This document shows positions 1-7,605 of a stretch of DNA of 12,851 bases, one piece after another. The position numbers and the translations under genes are program-made. The notes under the pieces are model-generated. The model ran no database searches. It was not told the DNA's origin and saw nothing but the letters and a program-made list of their open reading frames with translations. This DNA is from JARYMI01 sp037444845 (GTDB taxonomy: Bacteria > Acidobacteriota > Aminicenantia > Aminicenantales > UBA8522): NCBI GenBank assembly GCA_037444845.1, contig JBBILQ010000069.1, forward strand, positions 1 to 12,851, in the 5' to 3' direction. Position 1 is the stretch's first letter. Every line of letters starts with the position of its first letter.

Positions 1-1215
1 CGAGCTCTCCCCTGCCTCCCGCGAGACAATCTCCCTGAACTTTACGGCCGGCACATCCACCTGAATATCAATGCGGTCGAGCAGCGGGCCAGAAATCTTC
101 GCATAATACCGGCTCCTTTGAGATTCGCTGCAATCCGTTTCCGCTCGCCCCAACCCGTGAAAAACATCTTCGCAGGGGTTCATGGCCGCGACGAGCATGA
201 AGGCGCAGGGGAAGCTGACGCTCATCGAGCAGCGCGACACGGTCACCCTCCCGTCTTCGACCGGCTGCCTCAAATCCTCCAGGACACGCCGCCTGAATTC
301 GGGAAGCTCATCGAGGAAGAGGACGCCGTTGTGGGCCAGGCTCACCTCGCCCGGCCTCGGCACAATCCCGCCTCCAATAAGACCGGCATCAGAGATCGTG
401 TGATGGGGAGAACGGAAGGGCCGCACGCTCACCGCTCCCCTGTCGCTGAGCAAGCCTGCCGCACTGTAGACCTGCGTAACCTCGATAATCTCCTCAAAAG
501 ACATGGGCGGAAGAATAGTCGGGAGTCGTTTGGCCAGCATGGTTTTACCTGCGCCCGGCGGGCCGATCATCAGGATGTTATGAAACCCAGCGGCCGCAAC
601 CTCCAAAGCTCGCTTGACGTGCATCTGGCCTTTGACATCCTTGAAATCCCCGTCAAACCTGGCCTGAGGGACAATTTCCTCCTGCGGGCAGGGGGAGATA
701 CTTCCAGGTTCATTGAGAAGGCGGATGACCTGGATGAGGTTCTCAGGGTCGTAGACATCCAGGCCTCGCACCAGAGCCGCCTCTTTTCCGTTATCTTTGG
801 GGACGACGATGCCCTGATAGCCTTTCTTTTGAGCCAGAAGAGCTGCGGGCAAAGCTCCCCGGACGGGTTTCAGGCGGCCGTCCATGGCCAGCTCGCCCAG
901 GAAAATGTAACCGCACAGAGTCTCCTCGGGGATAACGTTGAGATAGGCCAGGAGGCCGAGGCAAATGGGCAGGTCGAAGGAAGAGCCTTCTTTCCTGCGG
1001 TCTGCCGGAGCTAAGTTTATGGTCAGCTTGCGGGAAGGAAACTCAAACCCGCAGTTCTTGAGCGCAGCCCGGATTCGCTCTTTGCTCTCCCGGACCGCGG
1101 CGTCAGGCAGGCCGACAGTGACATGGCCCGGAAGCCCCAGAGACACGTCCACTTCAATCTCGACAACGTAGGCCTCGATCCCTGACAGGGCGGCGCTGTG
1201 TATCTTGACGAGCAT
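1..1215 (-). CDS. comM: ComM/YifB-family Mg-chelatase-like AAA+ ATPase, 5' part, runs off window
   Basis: The first 405 codons are open to base 1, so the C-terminal part lies outside the window. The N-terminal ChlI-like (Lon protease-like fold) domain is at about residues 1-170, with SGIEAYVVEIEVDVSLGLPG and GLPDAAVRESKERI. The AAA+ domain follows: Walker A GPPGAGKT at 218-225, FRSPHHTISDAGLIGG at about 267-282, Walker B VLFLDE at 298-303, and ISGPLLDRID at 374-383. In ComM of naturally transformable bacteria this ATPase is a helicase that promotes branch migration during DNA integration; many non-competent bacteria also carry it. The start ATG at 1215 has AGGAAG four bases upstream. It follows the mglA-like gene by 72 bp on the same strand, so co-transcription is possible. 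Oddity: the usual NPCPCG...CxC cysteine cluster is replaced; only C348 and C362 remain, and the positions that usually hold the other two cysteines are D350 and T360. Family call is firm; role in this organism is inference. Confidence 0.95.
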   Translation of the reverse strand, partial: MLVKIHSAALSGIEAYVVEIEVDVSLGLPGHVTVGLPDAAVRESKERIRAALKNCGFEFPSRKLTINLAPADRRKEGSSFDLPICLGLLAYLNVIPEETLCGYIFLGELAMDGRLKPVRGALPAALLAQKKGYQGIVVPKDNGKEAALVRGLDVYDPENLIQVIRLLNEPGSISPCPQEEIVPQARFDGDFKDVKGQMHVKRALEVAAAGFHNILMIGPPGAGKTMLAKRLPTILPPMSFEEIIEVTQVYSAAGLLSDRGAVSVRPFRSPHHTISDAGLIGGGIVPRPGEVSLAHNGVLFLDELPEFRRRVLEDLRQPVEDGRVTVSRCSMSVSFPCAFMLVAAMNPCEDVFHGLGRAETDCSESQRSRYYAKISGPLLDRIDIQVDVPAVKFREIVSREAGESS

Positions 1216-1287
1216 GATGCTTCCTATAAGAAGACGAAGGAAAAGCGCGGGTTTTTTCAGTTAGAAAGGCGCGAGAACGCCAGCCGC

Positions 1288-2106
1288 TCAAGAAGGCTGG
1301 GGCTTTTTATGTTTTTCCAGGAATTCCTGGGAAAGTCGTTCGAGCTCTTTGTCTATTTCCTCGAGAGTCCGGAGTTTATACTTCCTTACGCGGGCTTCGG
1401 TTTCTTGGGCAGATGAGATGAATTCCACCTCGACGTCTTTCTTGCCGCCTGCCTCTGCATCACCTGCTTGCTCCTCGATTCCTTCTCCGGGCAGCTCTTC
1501 CGTCCTCAGCACTGGGCCTAACACCGTTGCTTTCACCAGAGGAACCGTCAGCTTGGCCACCTCCTTGAGGGTCTCGAACACGCCGACACCGTTGATGGCT
1601 GAAGCCTCGACATAAGGGAGGTTTCGAGGGTTGAGCAACCGATTAAATGTCTCGACCGGGATGAGATCATCCAGGTCGCGCTTGTTATACTGAAAAACAA
1701 GAGGGATGTCGTAAATATCCCTGTCGAGCTCGAGGAGATTCCGCCTCAGGTTGTCGAAGTTCTCGAGGTTCGCGTCGAAGAGCGGAATCTGAGAGTCGGC
1801 GACAAAGACGATGCCGTCGGCGCCGCGAAGGACGTTCTTGCGCGAGGCCTCATAAAAAATCTGCCCGGGAACGGTCATCAACTGGAAATGGACCTTAAAA
1901 TCGCCGATCAATCCAGCCCTTATCGGCAGGAGGTCGAAAAAAAAGGTCCTCTCTGTTTCTGTTTCCAGGCAGACAAGCTCTCCCCTCGACGAGGAATCAA
2001 GCTTGAAATACATGTACCGGAGGTTGGTCGTCTTCCCGCTCAGCCCTGGGCCGTAATAGACGATCTTGATCGCCAGGCACTTGGTGACGTGATTGACAAG
2101 GGCCAT
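1288..2106 (-). CDS. mglA: MglA-like small Ras-type GTPase with C-terminal extension
   Basis: 272 residues. The GTPase domain fills about residues 10-195: P-loop GPGLSGKT at 19-26, switch region TERTFFFDLLP, switch II TVPGQ at 78-82, NKRD at 141-144 for guanine recognition, and EASA at 167-170 as the G5 motif. GLSGKTTNL and TVPGQIFYEASRK are diagnostic of MglA, the polarity GTPase that controls gliding and type IV pilus motility in Myxococcus. Family members are usually near 195 aa. This one adds about 75 residues: an acidic, Gly/Glu-rich linker (about 203-222) and then a charged helical stretch (about 236-266) likely to form a coiled coil. Start ATG at 2106 has AAGG seven bases upstream. It lies 50 bp downstream of the last glycosyltransferase, so it may be the next gene of that operon. 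No MglB (Roadblock/LC7 GAP partner) is adjacent. Family certain; motility role inferred. Confidence 0.93.
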   Translation of the reverse strand: MALVNHVTKCLAIKIVYYGPGLSGKTTNLRYMYFKLDSSSRGELVCLETETERTFFFDLLPIRAGLIGDFKVHFQLMTVPGQIFYEASRKNVLRGADGIVFVADSQIPLFDANLENFDNLRRNLLELDRDIYDIPLVFQYNKRDLDDLIPVETFNRLLNPRNLPYVEASAINGVGVFETLKEVAKLTVPLVKATVLGPVLRTEELPGEGIEEQAGDAEAGGKKDVEVEFISSAQETEARVRKYKLRTLEEIDKELERLSQEFLEKHKKPQPS

Positions 2107-2156
2107 CTTTTTGCCTTGGGCTCTTCTTAATCCTTAGCATACCCCCGGAGAAGAAG

Positions 2157-3329
2157 TCAAATAAGGTGGCGGATGAGCTTCTCGTATTTGCCGATGACAA
2201 TCGGCCAGGCATAGTTCCTCTGGACGTAAGCGAACCCGTTCTCGCCTAAAACGCCGCGCAGCCGCTTGTCCTTGAGAAGAAGACCGAGAGAGGCCTCAAA
2301 TTCCCCGTAGTTCGAATAAAAAAACCCGCACCGGCCGCGCAGACAGTGATCCTTCAGGGGGTCGGCGGCTTCCTGGACTAAGATGGGCGTCCTGACGGCC
2401 AGGGATTCGAGCGCCGCCATGCAGAGGCTCTCTAAATGGCTCGGATGGATGGTCACATCGGCCGCAGCCATGGCCGCGTTCTTCTCCCCGGGCGAAAGAA
2501 ACCCGAGGTAGCGGAGCTGAGGATGAGAAGGAAGATCCATGAGAAGATTCCCTATGAGCGCCAGGCTGAGGTCGGAGTGCAACCGGCTGAAGCGCAGAAA
2601 ATAGTCAACGAGCTCGCGACAGCCTTTGCCGGGCTCGATCCGGCCGGCGTAGAGGATAAAAGGCGGGTGAAGGCCGTGCCTGCGGCAAAACGCCTTCGTG
2701 TCAAGGTTTGCCCTGTCCGGAAAATCGTAGCCCACACCCACGATCTCCTGGTATTTTCCCTCGAACGAGAAATACCGGCCCAACATGCGCCGCTCCGATT
2801 CGGTGTTGAACATGAAAGCCTGCGGCGCGGCAAAAACCTCCCGCATGATTCCGAGGCGAAGGGCCGGCTCGTCATGGGCTGTGGGAACGAGCGTCTTCTT
2901 CCCCTTTGCCTTTTTCAGGCCCCAGTACGTGGTGTAATAGAGGTAAGTGAAAAAAATGAAAACGTCCTCGCCGGCTTCCCCCTTCTCCAGGGCCTCGACG
3001 AGGTCGGGAGTCTGCGGCCCCTGCCGGTCCAGCCATTCCCACTCGTCTTTTTCGGTGTGGTCATGAAAAAAGATCCAGTCGGAGTAGGAGTTGAAGGACT
3101 CGATATCCCTGGGCCTGGCCACGGCGAACCGTTTGACCTTGACGCCATTCAGATCTGTCTCGCCCGCAGGATATTCGTTCTTCCAGGTGATGTAGTCTTT
3201 GGCCGTCGTCGTATAGACGGTGACCCTGTGGCCAGCCTGGGCCAGGCGCTCGGCGATAAGCCGGCAGTGAAGCTCGGACCCGCCCATCACTTCAAGGCCG
3301 TATCTTTGAACAACAAAGGCTATTCTCAT
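2157..3329 (-). CDS. Glycosyltransferase family 4-like (type A, copy 2)
   Basis: 390 residues, the usual length for a GT-B fold, GT4-like retaining glycosyltransferase. The N-terminal acceptor domain begins MRIAFVVQRYGLEVMGGSEL, with the glycine-containing loop typical of this family. The C-terminal nucleotide-sugar domain starts near residue 222 (FILYAGRIEPGKG) and carries the EX7E motif as E300 and E308 in HLESLCMAALE. It is a cytoplasmic or membrane-peripheral enzyme that would transfer a sugar from a nucleotide-sugar donor to a growing glycan; donor and acceptor cannot be read from sequence. It is clearly a paralogue of the gene at 5487-6668: shared N-terminus, DYITW, an HTE motif after the FxxD segment, LVPTA..EP, CLR and GENG. 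The start ATG at 3329 overlaps the TGA of the preceding gene (ATGA at 3326-3329), which argues for translational coupling. It is the last of four glycosyltransferases in the unit. Confidence 0.93.
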   Translation of the reverse strand: MRIAFVVQRYGLEVMGGSELHCRLIAERLAQAGHRVTVYTTTAKDYITWKNEYPAGETDLNGVKVKRFAVARPRDIESFNSYSDWIFFHDHTEKDEWEWLDRQGPQTPDLVEALEKGEAGEDVFIFFTYLYYTTYWGLKKAKGKKTLVPTAHDEPALRLGIMREVFAAPQAFMFNTESERRMLGRYFSFEGKYQEIVGVGYDFPDRANLDTKAFCRRHGLHPPFILYAGRIEPGKGCRELVDYFLRFSRLHSDLSLALIGNLLMDLPSHPQLRYLGFLSPGEKNAAMAAADVTIHPSHLESLCMAALESLAVRTPILVQEAADPLKDHCLRGRCGFFYSNYGEFEASLGLLLKDKRLRGVLGENGFAYVQRNYAWPIVIGKYEKLIRHLI

Positions 3330-4423
3330 ATATTTTTCTTGGCCCGGCTCTCGCTTCCCTGCCTCAGGCGATCGATAAGCCCCAGAAGAAAAGACTCTCT
3401 TCCCTCTGCCTTGAACGTCTCGAGACGGCGTCGCTGGCCGGCCGTGATTTTGTCGCGGATCGCCTTGTCGTGTTTGATCAGGTCCACAAGCTCTGCCACA
3501 TAATCCGGGCGCTTGTCTTTAAGCAGAATGCCAGCTCCGTCCAGCGTGTCCGGGACGGCCGTGGACTTGAAAGCGACGACGGGCAGGTCAAAAATCATGC
3601 TCTCGATAAGCGGCAGGCAGAACCCCTCGTGCTCGCTCAAGGAGAGAAAGACATCTGAGGCTCGGTAGAGAGCAAACATCGTCTCGTCGGAAACGTGACC
3701 CATGAAGACGATCTCTTCAGGATTAAGGAAAAAATCGTCAGCCAGCTTGGCCACGCTTTGATAATATTTGGGAAGTGAGGATGTCTTGCCCACGACGATC
3801 AGCCGGACGAGCGGAGAAATGTATTTTTTATAATAGAACACGACTTTGATCAGGTCCTCGATTTTTTTGTTGGGGACGACGCGGCCGACAAAGAGGATGT
3901 TTGTCCGGCCATCCCGGTAAAGGTTGTAGGTAAATTTATCGATGGGCTTCTGGTAGCGCGAAAAATCGATGAAAAGCGGAAAAACATGCGTCTTTTTGCA
4001 CCCCAACGCAGATAACTCTTCAGCGTTGAAGCGGGAATCAGCCAGGCCAACGTCCACGGCCGGAGCCAACGAGGCGAGTTCCTCCCGTCCGCGGCGGGAG
4101 ATCCTCGTCATTTCGGAGCTAAACCCCTGAAAGAATTCCTCTGCCGTGACGTTGTGGGAGATAAGGATTTTCCAGCACCGCAGCCGGCTGAAAGCCTGGC
4201 TGAGAGGCGAAGTTAGGGCGAAATGGAGGATGGCGATGTCGGACGGGTCGGGTTCGGGGAAATAAGCAAACTCTTTTGACTCCCGCTCGAGATCCCTGTC
4301 ACAGGTCAGGCGGTAAATTTCCGAGACAAACCCCTGCGACCGGAAGAATTGCCGGAGATGGGCGGCTTCATCGCCGATCGCGTCTCCCCGGTGAAAAGCC
4401 GGCACTAACTGGTCGATTCTCAT
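3326..4423 (-). CDS. Glycosyltransferase family 4-like (type B, copy 2)
   Basis: 365 residues, GT-B fold. The N-terminus has MRIDQLVPAFHRGDAIGDEA, a 'GDAIG' glycosyltransferase signature, followed by ILHFALTSP and ISHNVTAEEFF in the acceptor domain. The donor domain begins near residue 175 (ILFVGRVVPNKK), and the EX7E motif is E266 and E274 in HEGFCLPLIE. It is the paralogue of the gene just upstream (4420-5487), with matching GDAI, FH[FS]..(S/G)SP, HN(V/I)T..EFF, D..L.DS.FN..EL, NKK and SEHEGF blocks. ATG at 4423 has a full GGAGGTGA Shine-Dalgarno seven bases upstream and overlaps the previous stop as ATGA (4420-4423). Its own stop overlaps the next start the same way. No signal peptide or membrane span is evident, so it should act at the cytoplasmic face. 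Donor sugar unknown. Confidence 0.93.
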   Translation of the reverse strand: MRIDQLVPAFHRGDAIGDEAAHLRQFFRSQGFVSEIYRLTCDRDLERESKEFAYFPEPDPSDIAILHFALTSPLSQAFSRLRCWKILISHNVTAEEFFQGFSSEMTRISRRGREELASLAPAVDVGLADSRFNAEELSALGCKKTHVFPLFIDFSRYQKPIDKFTYNLYRDGRTNILFVGRVVPNKKIEDLIKVVFYYKKYISPLVRLIVVGKTSSLPKYYQSVAKLADDFFLNPEEIVFMGHVSDETMFALYRASDVFLSLSEHEGFCLPLIESMIFDLPVVAFKSTAVPDTLDGAGILLKDKRPDYVAELVDLIKHDKAIRDKITAGQRRRLETFKAEGRESFLLGLIDRLRQGSESRAKKNI

Positions 4424-5487
4424 GCCCGGCTCACCTCCTCGACATGGCCCAAAAGAACCCGGCTCGTGCTCTCCCGGCTGTATTTTTGAAGAGCCTTCGT
4501 CTGACCTTCGATGACGGCGAGCCGCAACCGCTCATCGCAGAGCAGGGCGTCGATGAGCGCGGCCGTGCGGAAAAAATCTTTCTCGGTGAGGAGAATTCCG
4601 CCTCCGTTCATGGTTTCTTCGACGGCGCCTGCTCTGTAAGCGAGGACGGGAACTTTCTTGTAGAACGCCTCGATGAGAGGAACGCCGAACCCCTCGTGCT
4701 CGCTCATGCTCAAGTAGACGTCAGCGGCTTCATAATAAGCCAGGAGGTCCTCGAACTCGACATGCCCGGTGAAGTGGACGTCATCGAGCGAGAGCTTTTC
4801 GACCAGGCCCTCGAGGCCGTGCCAGTACCTCTCCCAGCCCCGATAGTCTCCGGCCAGGACGAGCCTCGAGTCCCGGTTGAAGTGTTTCTTGTAGAAAAAA
4901 AACGTCTTGATGAGATGCTCGTACTTTTTGTTTGGAATGAGCCGTCCGACAAAGAGGATGGTCGTTTTCCCGTCATCAAAAAGCTCGCGCGTCACCGGAT
5001 CGCCCGTGCGGTCGAACCTGGTAAAATCCATAAGGATAGGCAAGACGCCGGTCTGCCTGTAGCCGACAGCCTCTAACTCGCGGCGGTTGAACTCGGAATC
5101 GCCCAGGGCCAGGTCCACTTTGTCTACGAAAAGCTTAATCTCCAGCCGGCCCTTGTAGCATTCTCTGGCCAGGAGGCGGTGGCTGTCCACGAAAAACTCG
5201 TGCGGCGTGATGTTGTGGTAAATCATGATTTTCCTGTCGGGGATCCGGAAAAACATCCTGGATACGGGCGATCCGATGGAAAAATGAAAAATGACGACAT
5301 TTCGGGCGGAACTGTATTGACTGTACTCGCGGTAATCTTTAACCTTGCCAGCCAGCCGCGCGTCGTAGAAACGGGTGAAGATTTCCGAACGGAAGCCTGC
5401 CTGGCGGAGGACCTTCTGGATTTCGATCATTTCGTCAGAGATGGCATCGCCGTAGGCCAGGGACGTGGCGAACTGGTGGACGTCCAT
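4420..5487 (-). CDS. Glycosyltransferase family 4-like (type B, copy 1)
   Basis: 355 residues from the ATG at 5487. The frame stays open upstream to 5691, but that would overlap the preceding gene by about 200 bases. The internal ATG is chosen because GAGGAG lies three bases ahead, it forms a TGATG stop/start overlap with the previous gene, and family homology begins there (MDVHQFATSLAYGDAISDEM). The acceptor domain includes VIFHFSIGSP and YHNITPHEFF. The donor domain begins near residue 176 (ILFVGRLIPNKK), with EX7E as E265 and E273 in HEGFGVPLIE. It is a GT4-like retaining glycosyltransferase, paralogous to the following gene. It probably adds one sugar during assembly of the same glycan. 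The paralogues may differ in donor or linkage, but the sequence does not show which. Confidence 0.92.
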   Translation of the reverse strand: MDVHQFATSLAYGDAISDEMIEIQKVLRQAGFRSEIFTRFYDARLAGKVKDYREYSQYSSARNVVIFHFSIGSPVSRMFFRIPDRKIMIYHNITPHEFFVDSHRLLARECYKGRLEIKLFVDKVDLALGDSEFNRRELEAVGYRQTGVLPILMDFTRFDRTGDPVTRELFDDGKTTILFVGRLIPNKKYEHLIKTFFFYKKHFNRDSRLVLAGDYRGWERYWHGLEGLVEKLSLDDVHFTGHVEFEDLLAYYEAADVYLSMSEHEGFGVPLIEAFYKKVPVLAYRAGAVEETMNGGGILLTEKDFFRTAALIDALLCDERLRLAVIEGQTKALQKYSRESTSRVLLGHVEEVSRA

Positions 5488-6668
5488 CAACTCCTCTTTG
5501 ACTTCTCCAGCGTTTCTAAAAGAGACAGGTAATTTTTCTCGATTACTTCCCAGTTGTAATTGGCCTGGCAGTATTTTTTCCCGTTTTCGCCCAGGGCCTG
5601 ACGCAGTCTCGCAGATTGCAGAAGAAGGCTCAGAGCCTCCCGGAATTCCTGGTAGTTCTCGTAGAAAAGCCCGCCCTGCGATCGCAGGCACTGGCCTTTC
5701 AGGACGTCGCAGCGGGCATTGGCCAGGACAGGCGTGCCGACCGCCCAGGCTTCCAGAGTGACAATGGACAAGCTTTCGTAAATGGACGGCATGGCCAGGA
5801 GCTCGGCTCCTTCCAGGGCCGAAAATTTTTCTTCCTCCCCAACATATCCTAGATAGATGATATCGGGATGGCGGGGAATTCTCATGACCGTTGATCCGGC
5901 CAGGACCAGCTTCAGGTCAGAACCCGTTTCTTTCTTGAAGCGGATGAAGTGGGAGAAAAGCTCGGCGCAACCCTTGTTCTCGTCGACCCGGCCAAGGTAG
6001 AGAATGTAGGGTCCTTCCAGGCGATATTTCTGCCGGAAAGCTTCGCCAGAGAAAGAAGGAGGAATCTCGATCCCGACCGCCCCTACTTCGCTTGGAATGT
6101 GCTCGTTCCCGGAAATGGCGTTGATCATCTGGCGCTCTTCGACCGAGTTGTAAACAATGGCTCTTGGAAGGCGAAAAAGATCATGGAAGATGCGGAGGCG
6201 AAGGACAGGTTCGCGCTCGGCCGTAGGGACGAGAATGCTCTTGCCGGGGACAGTCCTGACCCCCCAGTAAGACGGGTAATAACGGAAGCTGAAGAAAATA
6301 AAGTAATCGTAGGCTCCCTCGTTCAGCTTGATGTACTGGATAAGGTCAGGGACAAGCGGTCCCATTTCGTCCATCCACCTCAGCTCTTCCTCCTCCGTGT
6401 GCTCATTGGTGAGAAGGTAATCCTGGAGCCTGCCGAAACGGCCGGGATGGCGCGGCCTGACGACCGGGAACCTCCGCACTAAAACTCCGTTGATGACCTC
6501 CTCGTCGTCAAGATAATGATTTCTCCAGGTGATGTAGTCGAAGGCTTTCGTCGTCAGGACTTCGGTGTCGAAATATTTCAACAGCCGCTCGGCGGTCAAG
6601 CGGCACTCCATCTCAGCCCCCCCGCTGATGTCGAGCCCGTACCGCTGGATGACAAAGGCTATTCTCAT
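5487..6668 (-). CDS. Glycosyltransferase family 4-like (type A, copy 1)
   Basis: 393 residues, GT-B fold. It starts MRIAFVIQRYGLDISGGAEM. Middle-region blocks TKAFDYITWRN, NEHTEEEELRWMDEMGP and LVPTAEREPVLRLRI are shared with the type A copy at 2157-3329. The donor-binding domain begins near residue 221 (YILYLGRVDENKG); the EX7E motif is E298 and E306 in YESLSIVTLE. The ATG at 6668 overlaps the stop of the coiled-coil gene (ATGA, 6665-6668), with only a weak purine-rich GAGAAAG ahead, so translation probably depends on coupling to that gene. It is the first glycosyltransferase of the unit. Known role of the family: nucleotide-sugar dependent transfer in LPS, capsule or exopolysaccharide synthesis. 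The particular glycan is not identifiable. Confidence 0.93.
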   Translation of the reverse strand: MRIAFVIQRYGLDISGGAEMECRLTAERLLKYFDTEVLTTKAFDYITWRNHYLDDEEVINGVLVRRFPVVRPRHPGRFGRLQDYLLTNEHTEEEELRWMDEMGPLVPDLIQYIKLNEGAYDYFIFFSFRYYPSYWGVRTVPGKSILVPTAEREPVLRLRIFHDLFRLPRAIVYNSVEERQMINAISGNEHIPSEVGAVGIEIPPSFSGEAFRQKYRLEGPYILYLGRVDENKGCAELFSHFIRFKKETGSDLKLVLAGSTVMRIPRHPDIIYLGYVGEEEKFSALEGAELLAMPSIYESLSIVTLEAWAVGTPVLANARCDVLKGQCLRSQGGLFYENYQEFREALSLLLQSARLRQALGENGKKYCQANYNWEVIEKNYLSLLETLEKSKRS

Positions 6669-7231
6669 TTGAAAATTTCTTTCTCCAGCGCCCGCTCTCT
6701 CTCCGTCAGAGTCCCAAAGTCTTTCTCTAAGAGCCTCGTCTTTGTCTTGAGCGTCTCTTCTTCTATCTTCAGTTTGCTCATCTCGACAACAATGTTATGA
6801 ACAAGATGGTGAAGGAGCTTCGTGTATTCCTGGTGCCGGTTGTTCTTTTCGATCTCCTCGTGGAGCATAGAAACAAGAGCATCCAGCCTCTTGTTCGTGC
6901 GATGGAGGCTGAGGAGGGTTTGACGCTGCTCTTCATAAACGGGAAGGATGACGAGCTTGATGAGAGGCGCGAAGGGGCTCATGATCCTGAGCAGGAGGCG
7001 CTTCATGCCGGCCCGCCGCCCAGCCTGTTCAAGGAGAGAATCCTTCTCGGCACCCTGAAGAGCGTCGGAAGGGGCGCCGGGCAACTCAGTCAGAGTCTTG
7101 CCGCTTTCCCGGCTGGCTTCTTCGGCGACTTTGCTCTTGATCGCCTCCATGATCCTGGCCACGTCGATGTTGTCGTAATCGATCTCGAAGGGAAAGTTGT
7201 TTCTTGGAGCCGCGTCATTGTCAGGGCTCAT
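6665..7231 (-). CDS. Coiled-coil protein resembling the tether region of glycan-modifying methyltransferases
   Basis: 188 residues from ATG 7231, preferred over a TTG at 7267 because AAGGAGG sits five bases ahead of it. The N-terminal part has FEIDYDNIDVARIMEAIKSK (about residues 14-33), a pattern I know from N-termini of polysaccharide-modifying methyltransferases and related glycan proteins ('D-x-ID-x-x-x-IM-x-x-I'). A basic/hydrophobic stretch MKRLLLRIMSPFAPLIKLVI (about 75-94) could be an amphipathic membrane-binding helix; it is followed by EEQRQTLLSLHRTNKRLDAL. Residues about 105-188 are almost entirely heptad-like and charged, so a long coiled coil is predicted. No methyltransferase or glycosyltransferase domain is present. 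Its place at the head of the glycosyltransferase run, with its stop coupled to the first enzyme, suggests a scaffold, membrane anchor or chain-length factor. Function is inference; the gene itself is well supported. Confidence 0.8.
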   Translation of the reverse strand: MSPDNDAAPRNNFPFEIDYDNIDVARIMEAIKSKVAEEASRESGKTLTELPGAPSDALQGAEKDSLLEQAGRRAGMKRLLLRIMSPFAPLIKLVILPVYEEQRQTLLSLHRTNKRLDALVSMLHEEIEKNNRHQEYTKLLHHLVHNIVVEMSKLKIEEETLKTKTRLLEKDFGTLTERERALEKEIFK

Positions 7232-7263
7232 GGCATCCTCCTTCAACGACTCTTCCGCCAGCC

Positions 7264-7491
7264 TCAATCCGGACCGATCTTTTCCGTCTTTCGGAAAAGA
7301 TGGTTTTCGTAAACGTCCTGGACATCCTGGATGTCGGGCAGGGGCTTCAGCCTCATCTCCTCGATTTCCTTGATTTCCCGGGGAGTGAGGAGGCCGGCCT
7401 TTATTCTCTCAGCGATTCGCTTCTCCACTTCCTGCTCGAGTTTCTTCCGTTCCTCCTCGGTCAGACTCTTGGCTTCAAAAAATTCGGCCAT
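7264..7491 (-). CDS. Small helical hypothetical protein, first gene of the glycosyltransferase unit
   Basis: 75 residues, not assigned to a named family. It is mostly charged and helical: SLTEEERKKLEQEVEKRIAE, then LLTPREIKEIEEMRLKPLPD and DVQDVYENHLF. There is no signal peptide, membrane span or cysteine. Support for it being real: ATG 7491 has AAGGAGG seven bases upstream, a candidate promoter lies directly ahead, and it is 32 bp from the coiled-coil gene in the same direction. The 'PLPDIQDVQDVYE' tail looks like a short linear binding motif rather than an enzyme domain. It may be a small partner of the coiled-coil protein; that is a guess from adjacency. Could be a variable operon-leader protein instead. 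Confidence 0.7.
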   Translation of the reverse strand: MAEFFEAKSLTEEERKKLEQEVEKRIAERIKAGLLTPREIKEIEEMRLKPLPDIQDVQDVYENHLFRKTEKIGPD

Positions 7492-7521
7492 GGAAAAGCC
7501 TCCTTTTTCAGGTCGAAGGAG

Positions 7522-7550
7522 ATTTTAATCGAATTGCCGCCCACATTCAA
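7522..7550 (-). promoter_or_regulatory. Candidate sigma-70 promoter of the glycosyltransferase operon
   Basis: On the minus strand, TTGAAT (7550-7545), a 17-base spacer and TAAAAT (7527-7522) match -35 and -10 boxes at 4/6 and 5/6. Transcription would begin near 7515, just before the AAGGAGG of the 75-aa gene, giving a very short 5' UTR. This fits the layout, but promoter consensus in this phylum is not established from the window. Confidence 0.5.
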
Positions 7551-7605
7551 CCCGTATCTGATAAGGCGAAGCGTCTTCGTTTCTGTGATAAAAGAGTTGG
7601 GGAAT

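Noticed and set aside
118..1014. 298-aa plus-strand ORF
   Set aside because: It is antisense to the ComM-like gene, whose protein carries all family motifs; the plus-strand product shows none.
1280..1299. CCAGCC/GGCTGG hairpin at the end of the mglA-like gene
   Set aside because: On the minus strand no T-run follows it. The T-run is on the plus strand, where no gene ends, so it is not a useful terminator.
2131..2160. TTGACT with TAAGGA upstream of the mglA-like gene
   Set aside because: The -10 match is poor (2-3 of 6) at an 18-base spacer, and read-through from the glycosyltransferases is just as likely.
2436..3503. 355-aa plus-strand ORF
   Set aside because: It runs antisense across the glycosyltransferase at 2157-3329 and into the one upstream. 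Long antisense frames are common in GC-rich genes, and no family motif or ribosome site supports it.
4276..5076. 266-aa plus-strand ORF
   Set aside because: It is antisense to two confirmed glycosyltransferases and has no recognisable domain.
5488..5691. N-terminal extension of the glycosyltransferase ending at 4420
   Set aside because: It would overlap the upstream glycosyltransferase by about 200 bases; the ATG at 5487 has a Shine-Dalgarno and matches the family N-terminus.
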